Part shown: one piece after another, positions 1 to 6,294 of the stretch
How the letters are laid out: each line of letters opens with the position of its first letter
Position numbering within the stretch: position 1 is the first letter of the stretch
The notes under the pieces: generated by a model
Database searches by the model: none
What the model was told of the DNA's origin: nothing
Seen by the model: only the letters and a program-made list of their open reading frames with translations
Position numbers and translations under genes: made by a program
Source of the DNA: an uncultured Erysipelotrichaceae bacterium
GTDB taxonomy: Bacteria; Bacillota_I; Bacilli_A; Erysipelotrichales; Erysipelotrichaceae
DNA length: 9,730 nucleotides
Assembly (NCBI GenBank): GCA_937874965.1
Contig: CALNCD010000215.1
Span: forward strand, 1-9,730
Direction: 5' to 3'

Positions 1-858
1 CAATTCTGCAGTCAATGTTTCATTTGCTTCACGGATTGGCAAGCGAGGTTTTCCGACAGGTACGCCCATAAGATTCATGGTTTTCTTCATCGCTGCCGGT
101 GCCACTGCCTTCTTTAAATTCATGCGCAGCAAATCCATGGCTTCCCGTTCAACTTGCGCCTTATCCAATTGACCCTCACAAAAATGACGATATAAGCTAA
201 CTTCAAGCCGAGCTAAGACATTCGCAGTAGCCGCTACACTTCCCTTCGCGCCAGCCTTTAGCGTTTCTAGGATAAGTGAATCCGAACCGTTCAAAACATC
301 AAAATCGTATTTTTCACCCAATGCGATATACTGCTTCTGCTTTTCAAAATCACCTCCGCTATCCTTTATTCCACAGATATTATCAATAGCTGCTAATCGC
401 TCTGCAATCTCGATTCCTATTTCAACGCCCGTTTGTGATGGAATATTGTACAGAAGAAGCGGTGCATTGACATGATCGGCAATTGTTCTGTAGTGGTTAA
501 ACAGGTCTTCTTGCGACGGAACTTGATAGTAGGGAGAAACCAGCGAAATATAATCAACCCCTGTCTGGACTAAGCGATTTGCAAGCTGAATAGTTTCTTT
601 GGTTGAACACCGGCCAGCCCCCGAACAGACTGGAACTCTCCCTCTCACATGATCCACAACGGTTTGAGTCAAAAGAACAACATCATCGTGATTCATAAGA
701 TGCGCTTCACCATTAGTGCCAGCTATGAACAATCCATGGACACCTTGCTCGAGCAGGTAGTCCAGCAGTTTTTTCAATGCTGGTAAGTCAAGCGCTTCAT
801 TTGAATCAAATGGGGTTACAACGGCAGGTATAATTCCTTTAAATTCTTTTCGTTTCAT
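1..858 (-). CDS. DapA/NanA-superfamily aldolase (partial, 3' end off window)
   Basis: I translated this frame directly: 286 codons are present from the ATG at 858 to the left edge. The family is usually about 290-300 residues, so only the last few residues are missing. It is a TIM-barrel class I aldolase of the dihydrodipicolinate synthase/N-acetylneuraminate lyase superfamily. Visible marks are GTNGE (47-51, the pyruvate-carboxylate loop), SPYY (108-111), YNIP with the catalytic Tyr137, and GIKDSGGD (163-170) with the Schiff-base Lys165. DapA normally has Arg after YNVPS for the semialdehyde carboxylate. Here the motif reads YNIPSQTG with Gln142, so a true DapA role is unlikely. A 2-keto-3-deoxy-sugar acid aldolase or related lyase fits better, given the PTS genes just upstream in the same operon. 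The exact substrate is inference. The start is only moderately secure: the frame stays open upstream, and the best Shine-Dalgarno-like stretch (GGGGGTG) lies 14 nt before the ATG, inside a hairpin. Confidence 0.88.
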   Translation of the reverse strand, partial: MKRKEFKGIIPAVVTPFDSNEALDLPALKKLLDYLLEQGVHGLFIAGTNGEAHLMNHDDVVLLTQTVVDHVRGRVPVCSGAGRCSTKETIQLANRLVQTGVDYISLVSPYYQVPSQEDLFNHYRTIADHVNAPLLLYNIPSQTGVEIGIEIAERLAAIDNICGIKDSGGDFEKQKQYIALGEKYDFDVLNGSDSLILETLKAGAKGSVAATANVLARLEVSLYRHFCEGQLDKAQVEREAMDLLRMNLKKAVAPAAMKKTMNLMGVPVGKPRLPIREANETLTAEL

Positions 859-865
859 TGTCTTC

Positions 866-898
866 GTTACGACACCCCCAAGTTGCTTGAGGGTATCA
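866..898 (-). CDS. Possible 10-codon leader ORF before the aldolase (speculative)
   Basis: The minus strand reads ATG at 898, then codons giving MIPSSNLGVS and a TAA, which ends 7 nt before the aldolase ATG. A GAAAGGA stretch abuts the ATG directly, which is too close for an ordinary ribosome site. The frame runs through the whole 874-894 hairpin, so its translation would open that stem and could couple to the aldolase start. Such a short frame can arise by chance, and nothing shows it is translated. Confidence 0.12.
874..894 (-). other. Intercistronic hairpin between EIID and aldolase genes
   Basis: On the minus strand the arms ACCCTCAAG and CTTGGGGGT pair over 9 bp (one U-G wobble) around a 3-nt CAA loop. 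No T-run follows, so it is not a standard intrinsic terminator. The right arm contains the only Shine-Dalgarno-like G-rich run in front of the aldolase ATG at 858. Folding could therefore lower aldolase translation, or the stem could stabilise the end of a processed PTS mRNA. Both roles are inference. Confidence 0.45.
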
Positions 899-922
899 TT
901 CCTTTCTTTTTTAGAGTTCAGA

Positions 923-1759
923 TTATAGAATTCCGAAATAGCTGAATATCATACTCAAAATAATGATAACCACCAAAATCCGGATGAACTTCGGCCCCTT
1001 CTTCGCAATGTAGAAATATATAGCAATAACTACTGCAAATGATAATAAACTTGGCGCAAGCTTGTTGATCATCTCTTGAACCACAATTTTAGTTCCTGCT
1101 TCCGAAGTAATGACGAGCGGCGTTGATACTTTGACATAGGAGGCCGATAAGGCACCCATCATCATCAGACCAAACATACTGGCCGAATTAATCAACTTAT
1201 GAATTGTTCCTGACTTCAAAACAGCGACAATGGAATCACGTCCGCGTTTGTAACCCAGATGAATAAAATTGCGTGTATTAATAAATAGATATGCTCCGAA
1301 AACAAGCAAGGGCATCAATGCAGCAATCACTGAACCTTCGATAGCAAACGGGACGCATAAACCAACGATGATGGTTCGAACCGTCGCCATATCGATTGTA
1401 TCGCCAATTCCTGCCAATGGCCCCATTAGTCCCGTCTTGAGACTTTGTACCAATGTTTTGGTTTGTTCCGCATCCTCATTGCCTTTGGAGATTTCTTCTT
1501 CCAACGCAATCGTAATTCCATTGATAAGACCTCCCCAAGCAACAGAAGAATTAAACATCGTAAGATGTCGCTGCATTGCTGCACTTAAATCTTCAATGTC
1601 CGGATAAAGTTTCTGAAGCAAAGGGAGCATAGAATTACAAAAGGCCAAAGCTTGCATACGTTCAAAGTTCAATCCAACCTCTGCAAATGTAAACCATCTG
1701 ATAAAAACAGTATCAATATCTTTTTTTGTGACAACGACCGGTGCTTTGTTTTCACTCAT
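923..1759 (-). CDS. PTS mannose/fructose/sorbose-family EIID component
   Basis: This 278-residue protein is the EIID membrane subunit (ManZ family) that pairs with EIIC to form the sugar channel of a mannose-class PTS. Family marks are an N-terminal cytoplasmic region starting near residue 15 with RWFTFAEVGLNFERMQ, the GLMGPLAGIGDT loop (110-121) typical of EIID, and hydrophobic segments at about 127-160, 194-208 and 237-277. Length is normal for the family. The start is secure: AAAGGAGAG lies about 8 nt upstream of the ATG. That ATG overlaps the EIIC stop as ATGA, which indicates translational coupling and fixed stoichiometry. A 64-nt gap with a hairpin follows before the aldolase. Substrate cannot be read from this subunit alone. 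Confidence 0.94.
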   Translation of the reverse strand: MSENKAPVVVTKKDIDTVFIRWFTFAEVGLNFERMQALAFCNSMLPLLQKLYPDIEDLSAAMQRHLTMFNSSVAWGGLINGITIALEEEISKGNEDAEQTKTLVQSLKTGLMGPLAGIGDTIDMATVRTIIVGLCVPFAIEGSVIAALMPLLVFGAYLFINTRNFIHLGYKRGRDSIVAVLKSGTIHKLINSASMFGLMMMGALSASYVKVSTPLVITSEAGTKIVVQEMINKLAPSLLSFAVVIAIYFYIAKKGPKFIRILVVIIILSMIFSYFGIL

Positions 1760-2508
1760 AAACTGTTCTCTCCTTTTTTACTCGTTGAAGTCATATATGT
1801 AAACGCAATGGCAGAAACACCGAATATCGCGATTGCAATCGTCGAAAGACCCAAATAGGCCACTGCAAAGAAGCCAATCACAAACAAAGGAAGATACTCT
1901 TTTTTCCCAATGACAATAATTGTGATTGCGAACCCCAATGCAGGAAGAATCCCTCCGGCAACTGACAAACCATTCAATGCCCACGTTGGCAAACTGTTTA
2001 TGAAGCCTTCAACAGCTGATGGTCCTAATAGAAGTGCGACGAAAACCGGAATAAAGCGAAGCGGGAACGCCGCAAGAAGCGGATAGATCGTTGCACATCG
2101 CTGAACCCCTTTCACATTTCCTTCTAAGGCATACTTATCAGCCATATGGATAAACGTTGTATTCATCGTTTTACGCAAGTTCTCAAAACCAACTCCAAGC
2201 ACACCTAATGGAATCGCAATCGTAATTGCTATTTCAGCCGTCATGCCTGTTGCCAGCGCAATCGGCATCGCAACACAGGATGCTAACCCTTCATCAGCAG
2301 GAGGATTCCCGCCAGGTGCGATGGATCCGATGTAAATCATCTGTAAAGTCGCACCAATGACTAAGGCATCGCTCATATTATTGAACAGCAAACCCATGAT
2401 CGGTGCCATAACCAACGGATATCTAAAGATTGAAAAAGCGTTGTACAGTAAGCGAGAGACAGAAAACCAATACAATAGCGCAATACTTGCGGCAAGAAAT
2501 AAATTCAT
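1756..2508 (-). CDS. PTS mannose/fructose/sorbose-family EIIC component
   Basis: This 250-residue, very hydrophobic protein is the EIIC permease subunit (ManY family) that binds and translocates the sugar with EIID. The family signature GATLQMIYIGSIAPGGNPPA sits at 52-71, followed by DEGLAS. Membrane segments cover roughly 5-25, 30-65, 78-107, 143-162, 178-200 and 205-239, with a short charged tail at the C-terminus. Length is close to the family norm. AAGGAG (plus-strand ctcctt, 2517-2522) lies 8 nt before the ATG. The start overlaps the EIIB stop by ATGA and the stop overlaps the EIID start by ATGA, so EIIB, EIIC and EIID form one coupled block. Confidence 0.94.
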   Translation of the reverse strand: MNLFLAASIALLYWFSVSRLLYNAFSIFRYPLVMAPIMGLLFNNMSDALVIGATLQMIYIGSIAPGGNPPADEGLASCVAMPIALATGMTAEIAITIAIPLGVLGVGFENLRKTMNTTFIHMADKYALEGNVKGVQRCATIYPLLAAFPLRFIPVFVALLLGPSAVEGFINSLPTWALNGLSVAGGILPALGFAITIIVIGKKEYLPLFVIGFFAVAYLGLSTIAIAIFGVSAIAFTYMTSTSKKGENSL

Positions 2509-2999
2509 TTTGATTTCTCCTTCATCTTTTGCAAGACACTTGATAACTCCACTTCATTTTCACCAGGAACCGTTTGAAAGAATACATGTGTTCCTGCATT
2601 CTCAATCCCCTTCAATAAATCACAATCATTTTCATCCACCGGAAAATGATGGAACACTGATGTTTTCCCGGGTTTTCCTTCCAATCCACCCACCTGAAGG
2701 CTTTCAAGCCTAAAGCCATGCTTTACTGCCTCAGAAGCCGTCTCGATATTCTTGAATAGAATGAAGATACGCTTATCCTCTATTGAGTCACGCATTTTCA
2801 ATGCATCCTCTATGGACAGGATCAAGACCTCATAGCCACGGGGTGCAGCCATTTTATAAACCATTCCTAAAAATTCATCCTTTGACAATTCATCATCAAT
2901 AATCATAATCAGGGTTGCTTCCTTCATTTTCAGCCATTTCGTGACAACCTGACCATGGATGAGTCTAAAGTCAATTCTGCAGTGTACAATATTCGTCAT
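2505..2999 (-). CDS. PTS mannose/fructose/sorbose-family EIIB component
   Basis: This is the cytoplasmic EIIB phosphotransfer protein, about 164 residues from the ATG at 2999. EIIB takes phosphate from EIIA on a histidine (unlike the cysteine used by other PTS classes) and passes it to the incoming sugar. From this start the sequence opens RIDFRLIHGQV with the histidine at residue 15, the position known for this family. A VGGLEGKPGKT stretch lies near 103-113. The frame is open to an ATG at 3053, but those 18 extra residues are not family-like, so I prefer 2999. Its ribosome site is weak (AGTGATGG, about 10 nt upstream), while a better AGAAGGGGA lies too far upstream, at 23 nt. The stop overlaps the EIIC start by ATGA. 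A 168-nt gap precedes it. Confidence 0.92.
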   Translation of the reverse strand: MTNIVHCRIDFRLIHGQVVTKWLKMKEATLIMIIDDELSKDEFLGMVYKMAAPRGYEVLILSIEDALKMRDSIEDKRIFILFKNIETASEAVKHGFRLESLQVGGLEGKPGKTSVFHHFPVDENDCDLLKGIENAGTHVFFQTVPGENEVELSSVLQKMKEKSK

Positions 3000-3078
3000 A
3001 TGATTTATTCCATCACTTTCTATCCCCTTCTGTAACATAACCGATCGGATCATTCATTACAGATGATGTGTTCCAAAA

Positions 3079-3144
3079 CTAAACTGTAGGTATAACAAGA
3101 GCGCGCCCTCCACGAGTTAATTGACCTAAATGACTGATATTCAC
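3079..3144 (-). CDS. Possible 21-aa ORF in the EIIA-EIIB gap (speculative)
   Basis: Within the 168-nt gap (3000-3167) a GTG codon at 3144 follows a purine-rich AAGGGAAGAAG and opens a 21-codon frame reading VNISHLGQLTRGGRALVIPTV before TAG. The ribosome-site-like run directly abuts the GTG. I do not recognise the peptide. The frame is also open further upstream into the EIIA 3' end, so it may be a shadow or the remnant of a lost gene. Another minus-strand frame (3050-3262) overlaps it and has no better support. The rest of the gap shows no terminator, only the short palindrome CCGATCGG at 3041-3048. Confidence 0.15.
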   Translation of the reverse strand: MNISHLGQLTRGGRALVIPTV

Positions 3145-3167
3145 CTTCTTCCCTTTGCAAGCCGCCC

Positions 3168-3578
3168 TTAAATCGATGAAATCGGTGATATACAACTTTC
3201 AATCGATTTTTTTCCGGCTGCGACACAATTTTTGATAAGTACATCAAGAGATACGTCGTCACGATCCCTGATCAAGATCAATTCCAACAAAATTGGCAAA
3301 TTCATGCCGCAAATTAATCGACATTGGTATTTCTGCTGAATGACTAATGCAGCATTATTTGGAGTTCCCCCATACATATCTGTAAGCAAGACTGTTTCCC
3401 CATTCAAGGTATCAAATGTTTCCGTGACTTCTTTAATAAGATTTTCAATTGATTTTCCTTCTGTTAACGAAAAGGCATAGACATCTTTTATTTCCCCGAC
3501 AATCATTTCTGCACTTTTTATCAACCACGTTCCAAATTCACCATGGTTCATAACGATAATATTCAGTTTCTGGCTCAT
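3168..3578 (-). CDS. PTS mannose/fructose/sorbose-family EIIA component
   Basis: This is the cytoplasmic EIIA protein of the mannose-class PTS (136 residues), which receives phosphate from HPr. The phosphorylatable histidine is His12 in IIVMNHGEFG. DMYGGTPNNAA (67-77) matches the DLFGGSP-type loop next to the active site, and GMNLP (91-95) is also typical. I chose the ATG at 3578 because GGAGGA lies 5-6 nt upstream. An in-frame ATG at 3593 has no such site and would add five unconserved residues. It is a stand-alone domain, not fused to EIIB, and is the first gene of the operon, directly facing the divergent regulator. It ends normally for the family, so the long gap before EIIB is not a truncated EIIA tail. 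Confidence 0.93.
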   Translation of the reverse strand: MSQKLNIIVMNHGEFGTWLIKSAEMIVGEIKDVYAFSLTEGKSIENLIKEVTETFDTLNGETVLLTDMYGGTPNNAALVIQQKYQCRLICGMNLPILLELILIRDRDDVSLDVLIKNCVAAGKKSIESCISPISSI

Positions 3579-3849
3579 ACCATCCTCCAACATACTTCAT
3601 TTCATACTGCAATGATATCAGCCTTGATCCCTGGTATTCTTTGGATATTTTCACTAATGCAAGTGCAAGAACAAAAAAAAAATCAGAAGTATCTTCGCTA
3701 TAATGATGATGTGATATTGGAACACTCCTGAATAACAAAGTCTCCAATAGAATGGAATCCCGCTTTAAATAAAAAGCACTCTATGAGGATCGAATAACAT
3801 CAACAGTTTATATTTATCCTCCATACTCTAAAAATGAAACGAGGAAACT
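3579..3849. promoter_or_regulatory. Divergent control region between the PTS operon and its regulator
   Basis: These 271 bp hold no convincing gene and must carry the promoters for both directions. On the plus strand a perfect TATAAT lies at 3699-3704, but no good -35 is seen 16-18 nt upstream; a run of ten A (3673-3682) lies there instead. On the minus strand TTGTTA with a 16-nt spacer to TATCAC (about 3710-3737) is the best, but weak, match. That is what an activator-dependent promoter would show. Possible operator pieces are the palindrome TGATATCA (3613-3620) and a second TGATAT at 3712-3717. I saw no sigma-54 -24/-12 site and no good CcpA cre box. Confidence 0.5.
3699..3704 (+). promoter_or_regulatory. 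Candidate -10 box (TATAAT) for the PRD regulator gene
   Basis: A perfect TATAAT, with an A-tract in place of a recognisable -35 and no TG extension. Transcription from here would give a leader of about 140 nt before the ATG at 3850. The TATATT at 3809-3814 is a weaker alternative without a -35 partner. Confidence 0.3.
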
Positions 3850-5766
3850 ATGCGACTTTCACAACGACAATACGATATTCTCAAACATCTCATCGAAAAC
3901 CGAGATCATTTCGTATCGTCGAGAAATCTTTCCGTTCTATTCAATGTCAGTACACGCACTATAAAAAATGAACTGCCTGTCCTACGAGAATACACAGACC
4001 CATATTCATCATTCACCTTGCTTGCAGTCCATGGAAAAGGAATCATCATTCGCGTAGAAGATGGCAATACGTTTCAATACGAGACTCAGGAATTATTGAA
4101 CCAAAATCATGTCATGAGTGATAACGATGATTCGAAGCGAAATATGCAAATTTTAAAATTCTTGCTGGAAAGAAAAACATATATTTCAAAAGATCGTATC
4201 CTCTCAAATTTCCATATCAGTGAATCAACCTTTTACAGTTCATACAATAAAATCAAAAAAATGATAGAAAACTTCAACCTTACGTTGAAGCATACAAAAA
4301 CAAAGGGCTATTTTATCGATGGGCTGGAACAAGACAAGCGGACAATAATTGCCCACTTTGAACTCTTCACAAGGGCCCATTCCCTTTTACGCCATAAATC
4401 GACAGACATCGCCCATATTTATAGTTTTATTGCGGAAACCTTTATCCAATTCAAATACAAAATAACAGAATCCGTTCTTCAGAACATCAGTTTTCATGTC
4501 TTCCTGATTAAACAAAGAGTCGATAATGGCAATACAATTGAGACGATTGAGAGCCAAGGCCTCGATACACTGATTGAATACAGGATAGCCGAAACAATTC
4601 TGGAGAAGCTGATCAAAACCCCAGCTCTTTCTGAAAATTCATTGAAGAAAGAAACATTGCTTCTGACCCAAATCATTCTGGGCAAGCTCAATTACTCTGC
4701 AGATGAGACATTGCAGCAAGAAATCAACTCTTTTATCAGTGATTGTTTCAAGCAAATCCATATGAAATTCGGATTCAATTTTGAATCCGTTGAACGATTG
4801 CGTTTATACCTCGTATTGCACATTGTTCCGTTGATCTATCGCATCAGCTCAGGCACACAGCTGAAAAATAGTATGACTACAAAAATTATGCAGCAATTCC
4901 CTCACGCCTATGACATATCCCTTTACTTTTCAATCCTTTTTAAAGAACATTTCGGCTATGCCATGTCTCTTGATGAAATAACCTACCTGACGCTCTACTT
5001 CAACCTTGGAATTGAAGAAATGAATCTCTTTAAATCTACAAAACGTCTGCTGATCATCACAAATATGCGCCATTCAGAAACTGTACTGATTCGACATAAA
5101 TTCTTATCCTGGTTCCCTCAGCAGATCAGTGAAATCGTATTCTCTCACTCGAATGATTCTTTGGATAATCTCGGAAGCTTTGATGCAATTTTTGCGACCG
5201 ATATACCGGAAGACAGTAAATATCAATCTATCGCAACGAAAATCAATATTTTCCCAGATAACGCAGATTACAAGCGCATTGATTTGGCCCTGAACGGATT
5301 TTCAAGCAATTCAACCGAATTGATTCTTGAAAAATTCAACCGAAACTGTTTCTACTATGGGAAAGCCGATTCAAAAGCGCACATCATCCGGATTTTATGC
5401 GAGAATGCACAAAAAACATTCCATCTTGACCATGATTTCTATGAAAAAATCATGAGCAGAGAGTCCATCTCAAGCACATACTTTGGGGATCTCGTTGCTA
5501 TGCCCCACCCACTCACACCTATTTCCGATGAAACATTCATTTCAGTCGGTATCTTAGATACACCCATTAAATGGGACAGCCAATACCATGTCCAGCTTAT
5601 TATCTTGCTCTCAATCGAAAAAAATAATCCCTGGGCTTTTCAGCTTTGGGATTATATTGGTCATATTATCCGAGATCTCGACGCTGTAAATAGGCTCATC
5701 CATACCCGTACATTTGATGAATTCATCTCAAGCGTTGAAACACTGATTACCCATACAAACGGATAG
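3850..5766 (+). CDS. PRD-containing transcriptional regulator (LicR/MtlR type) with EIIB- and EIIA-like domains
   Basis: This 638-residue protein has the layout of PTS-controlled activators. An HTH (about 1-67) is followed by an Mga-like HTH (about 95-160), PRD1 (about 190-285), PRD2 (about 295-395), an EIIB-like domain (about 398-485) and an EIIA domain (about 500-635). Such proteins bind DNA and are tuned by phosphorylation from HPr and the cognate EIIB. Phosphorylatable residues seen are His216 in PRD1 (ISFHVF), His324 in PRD2 (LVLHIV) and His553 in EIIA (VAMPHP). Several expected sites look lost: Gln274 and Tyr383 stand where each PRD usually has its second histidine, and the EIIB-like domain opens LLIITNMRHSE without the usual cysteine. 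There is no AAA+ domain, so it is not a LevR-type sigma-54 activator. GAGGAA ends 4 nt before the ATG, supporting the start. It is divergent from the PTS operon, its likely target. Confidence 0.9.
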   Translation: MRLSQRQYDILKHLIENRDHFVSSRNLSVLFNVSTRTIKNELPVLREYTDPYSSFTLLAVHGKGIIIRVEDGNTFQYETQELLNQNHVMSDNDDSKRNMQILKFLLERKTYISKDRILSNFHISESTFYSSYNKIKKMIENFNLTLKHTKTKGYFIDGLEQDKRTIIAHFELFTRAHSLLRHKSTDIAHIYSFIAETFIQFKYKITESVLQNISFHVFLIKQRVDNGNTIETIESQGLDTLIEYRIAETILEKLIKTPALSENSLKKETLLLTQIILGKLNYSADETLQQEINSFISDCFKQIHMKFGFNFESVERLRLYLVLHIVPLIYRISSGTQLKNSMTTKIMQQFPHAYDISLYFSILFKEHFGYAMSLDEITYLTLYFNLGIEEMNLFKSTKRLLIITNMRHSETVLIRHKFLSWFPQQISEIVFSHSNDSLDNLGSFDAIFATDIPEDSKYQSIATKINIFPDNADYKRIDLALNGFSSNSTELILEKFNRNCFYYGKADSKAHIIRILCENAQKTFHLDHDFYEKIMSRESISSTYFGDLVAMPHPLTPISDETFISVGILDTPIKWDSQYHVQLIILLSIEKNNPWAFQLWDYIGHIIRDLDAVNRLIHTRTFDEFISSVETLITHTNG

Positions 5767-5787
5767 TTCACGATTCACGTTTATTTT

Positions 5788-6294
5788 CTATTCCACCAGC
5801 GTCTTATGATCAATCACTAATTTCAATTCATGAAGACTGCTGTAGGTTAAAAGAATTACGCTTAATCCAAGCCAGACAAGCCGCAAAGGCGTATTCAGAA
5901 ACAACGGATAAAGAACTGCTGCTATCCCTGCACTTTTGTTTTGCCAGGTATGCAACGCTACTCCCTGTCCATTATAGCGATAACCAAGGAAAAGACTCAT
6001 CCCCTTGATGACCAGAATACAGCCGATCCAAATAAAGGCTGGAACACTCAGAGCGGGAAGAATATACACAGTCAATGTAAGATAGAGCACCAGGTCAGCC
6101 CGAGAATCCAATCGTGCCCCTTTTTCGCTCGTTACTTGCCAATGACGCGCCAGCCATCCATCCAGAACATCACTTAGGCAAGCGCTGTAGAAAAGCAGCA
6201 AGAATACCCCTGGTGACGTCATCATGAACCATGATATGGCACATAGCACAACCCGTGCTATCGTCAAGCCGTTTACAATCTGCGTCTTAGTCAT
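5788..6294 (-). CDS. CDP-alcohol phosphatidyltransferase family protein
   Basis: A small integral membrane enzyme (168 residues from the ATG at 6294; a GTG one codon earlier at 6297 is an alternative). It carries the complete family motif D-x2-D-G-x2-A-R-x8-G-x3-D-x3-D at residues 42-67 (from the ATG): SDVLDGWLAR, then G and the two closing Asp residues in ARLDSRAD. These aspartates bind the metals that activate a CDP-linked alcohol such as CDP-diacylglycerol. Hydrophobic segments lie at about 10-25, 29-41, 69-105 and 121-150. The family includes PgsA, PssA and cardiolipin synthases; I cannot say which acceptor this one uses, and it is on the short side. It starts inside the end of the HD gene (8-nt overlap from the ATG, 11 from the GTG), so the two are probably translationally coupled. 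Its stop lies only 21 bp from the convergent regulator's stop. Confidence 0.88.
   Translation of the reverse strand: MTKTQIVNGLTIARVVLCAISWFMMTSPGVFLLLFYSACLSDVLDGWLARHWQVTSEKGARLDSRADLVLYLTLTVYILPALSVPAFIWIGCILVIKGMSLFLGYRYNGQGVALHTWQNKSAGIAAVLYPLFLNTPLRLVWLGLSVILLTYSSLHELKLVIDHKTLVE

Noticed and set aside
1795..1810. TGTAAACGC stretch resembling a CcpA cre half-site.
   Set aside because: The 3' half does not fit the cre consensus, and it lies inside the end of the EIIC coding region, away from any promoter.
1269..2713. Several plus-strand open frames of 70-120 codons opposite the PTS genes.
   Set aside because: They lie antisense to strongly recognisable EIIB, EIIC and EIID genes, lack ribosome sites and match no family I know.
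3000..3053. N-terminal extension of EIIB to the ATG at 3053.
   Set aside because: The extra 18 residues do not look like EIIB. Starting at 2999 puts the active histidine at residue 15, as known for the family.
3050..3262. 70-codon minus-strand open frame overlapping the EIIA 3' end.
   Set aside because: It overlaps EIIA in another frame, has no ribosome site, and its composition does not look like a real protein.
3673..3704. T10 run on the minus strand as a possible leaky terminator or attenuator for the PTS operon.
   Set aside because: The preceding stem (GAAG-ATA-CTTC) is only 4 bp, too weak to call a terminator.
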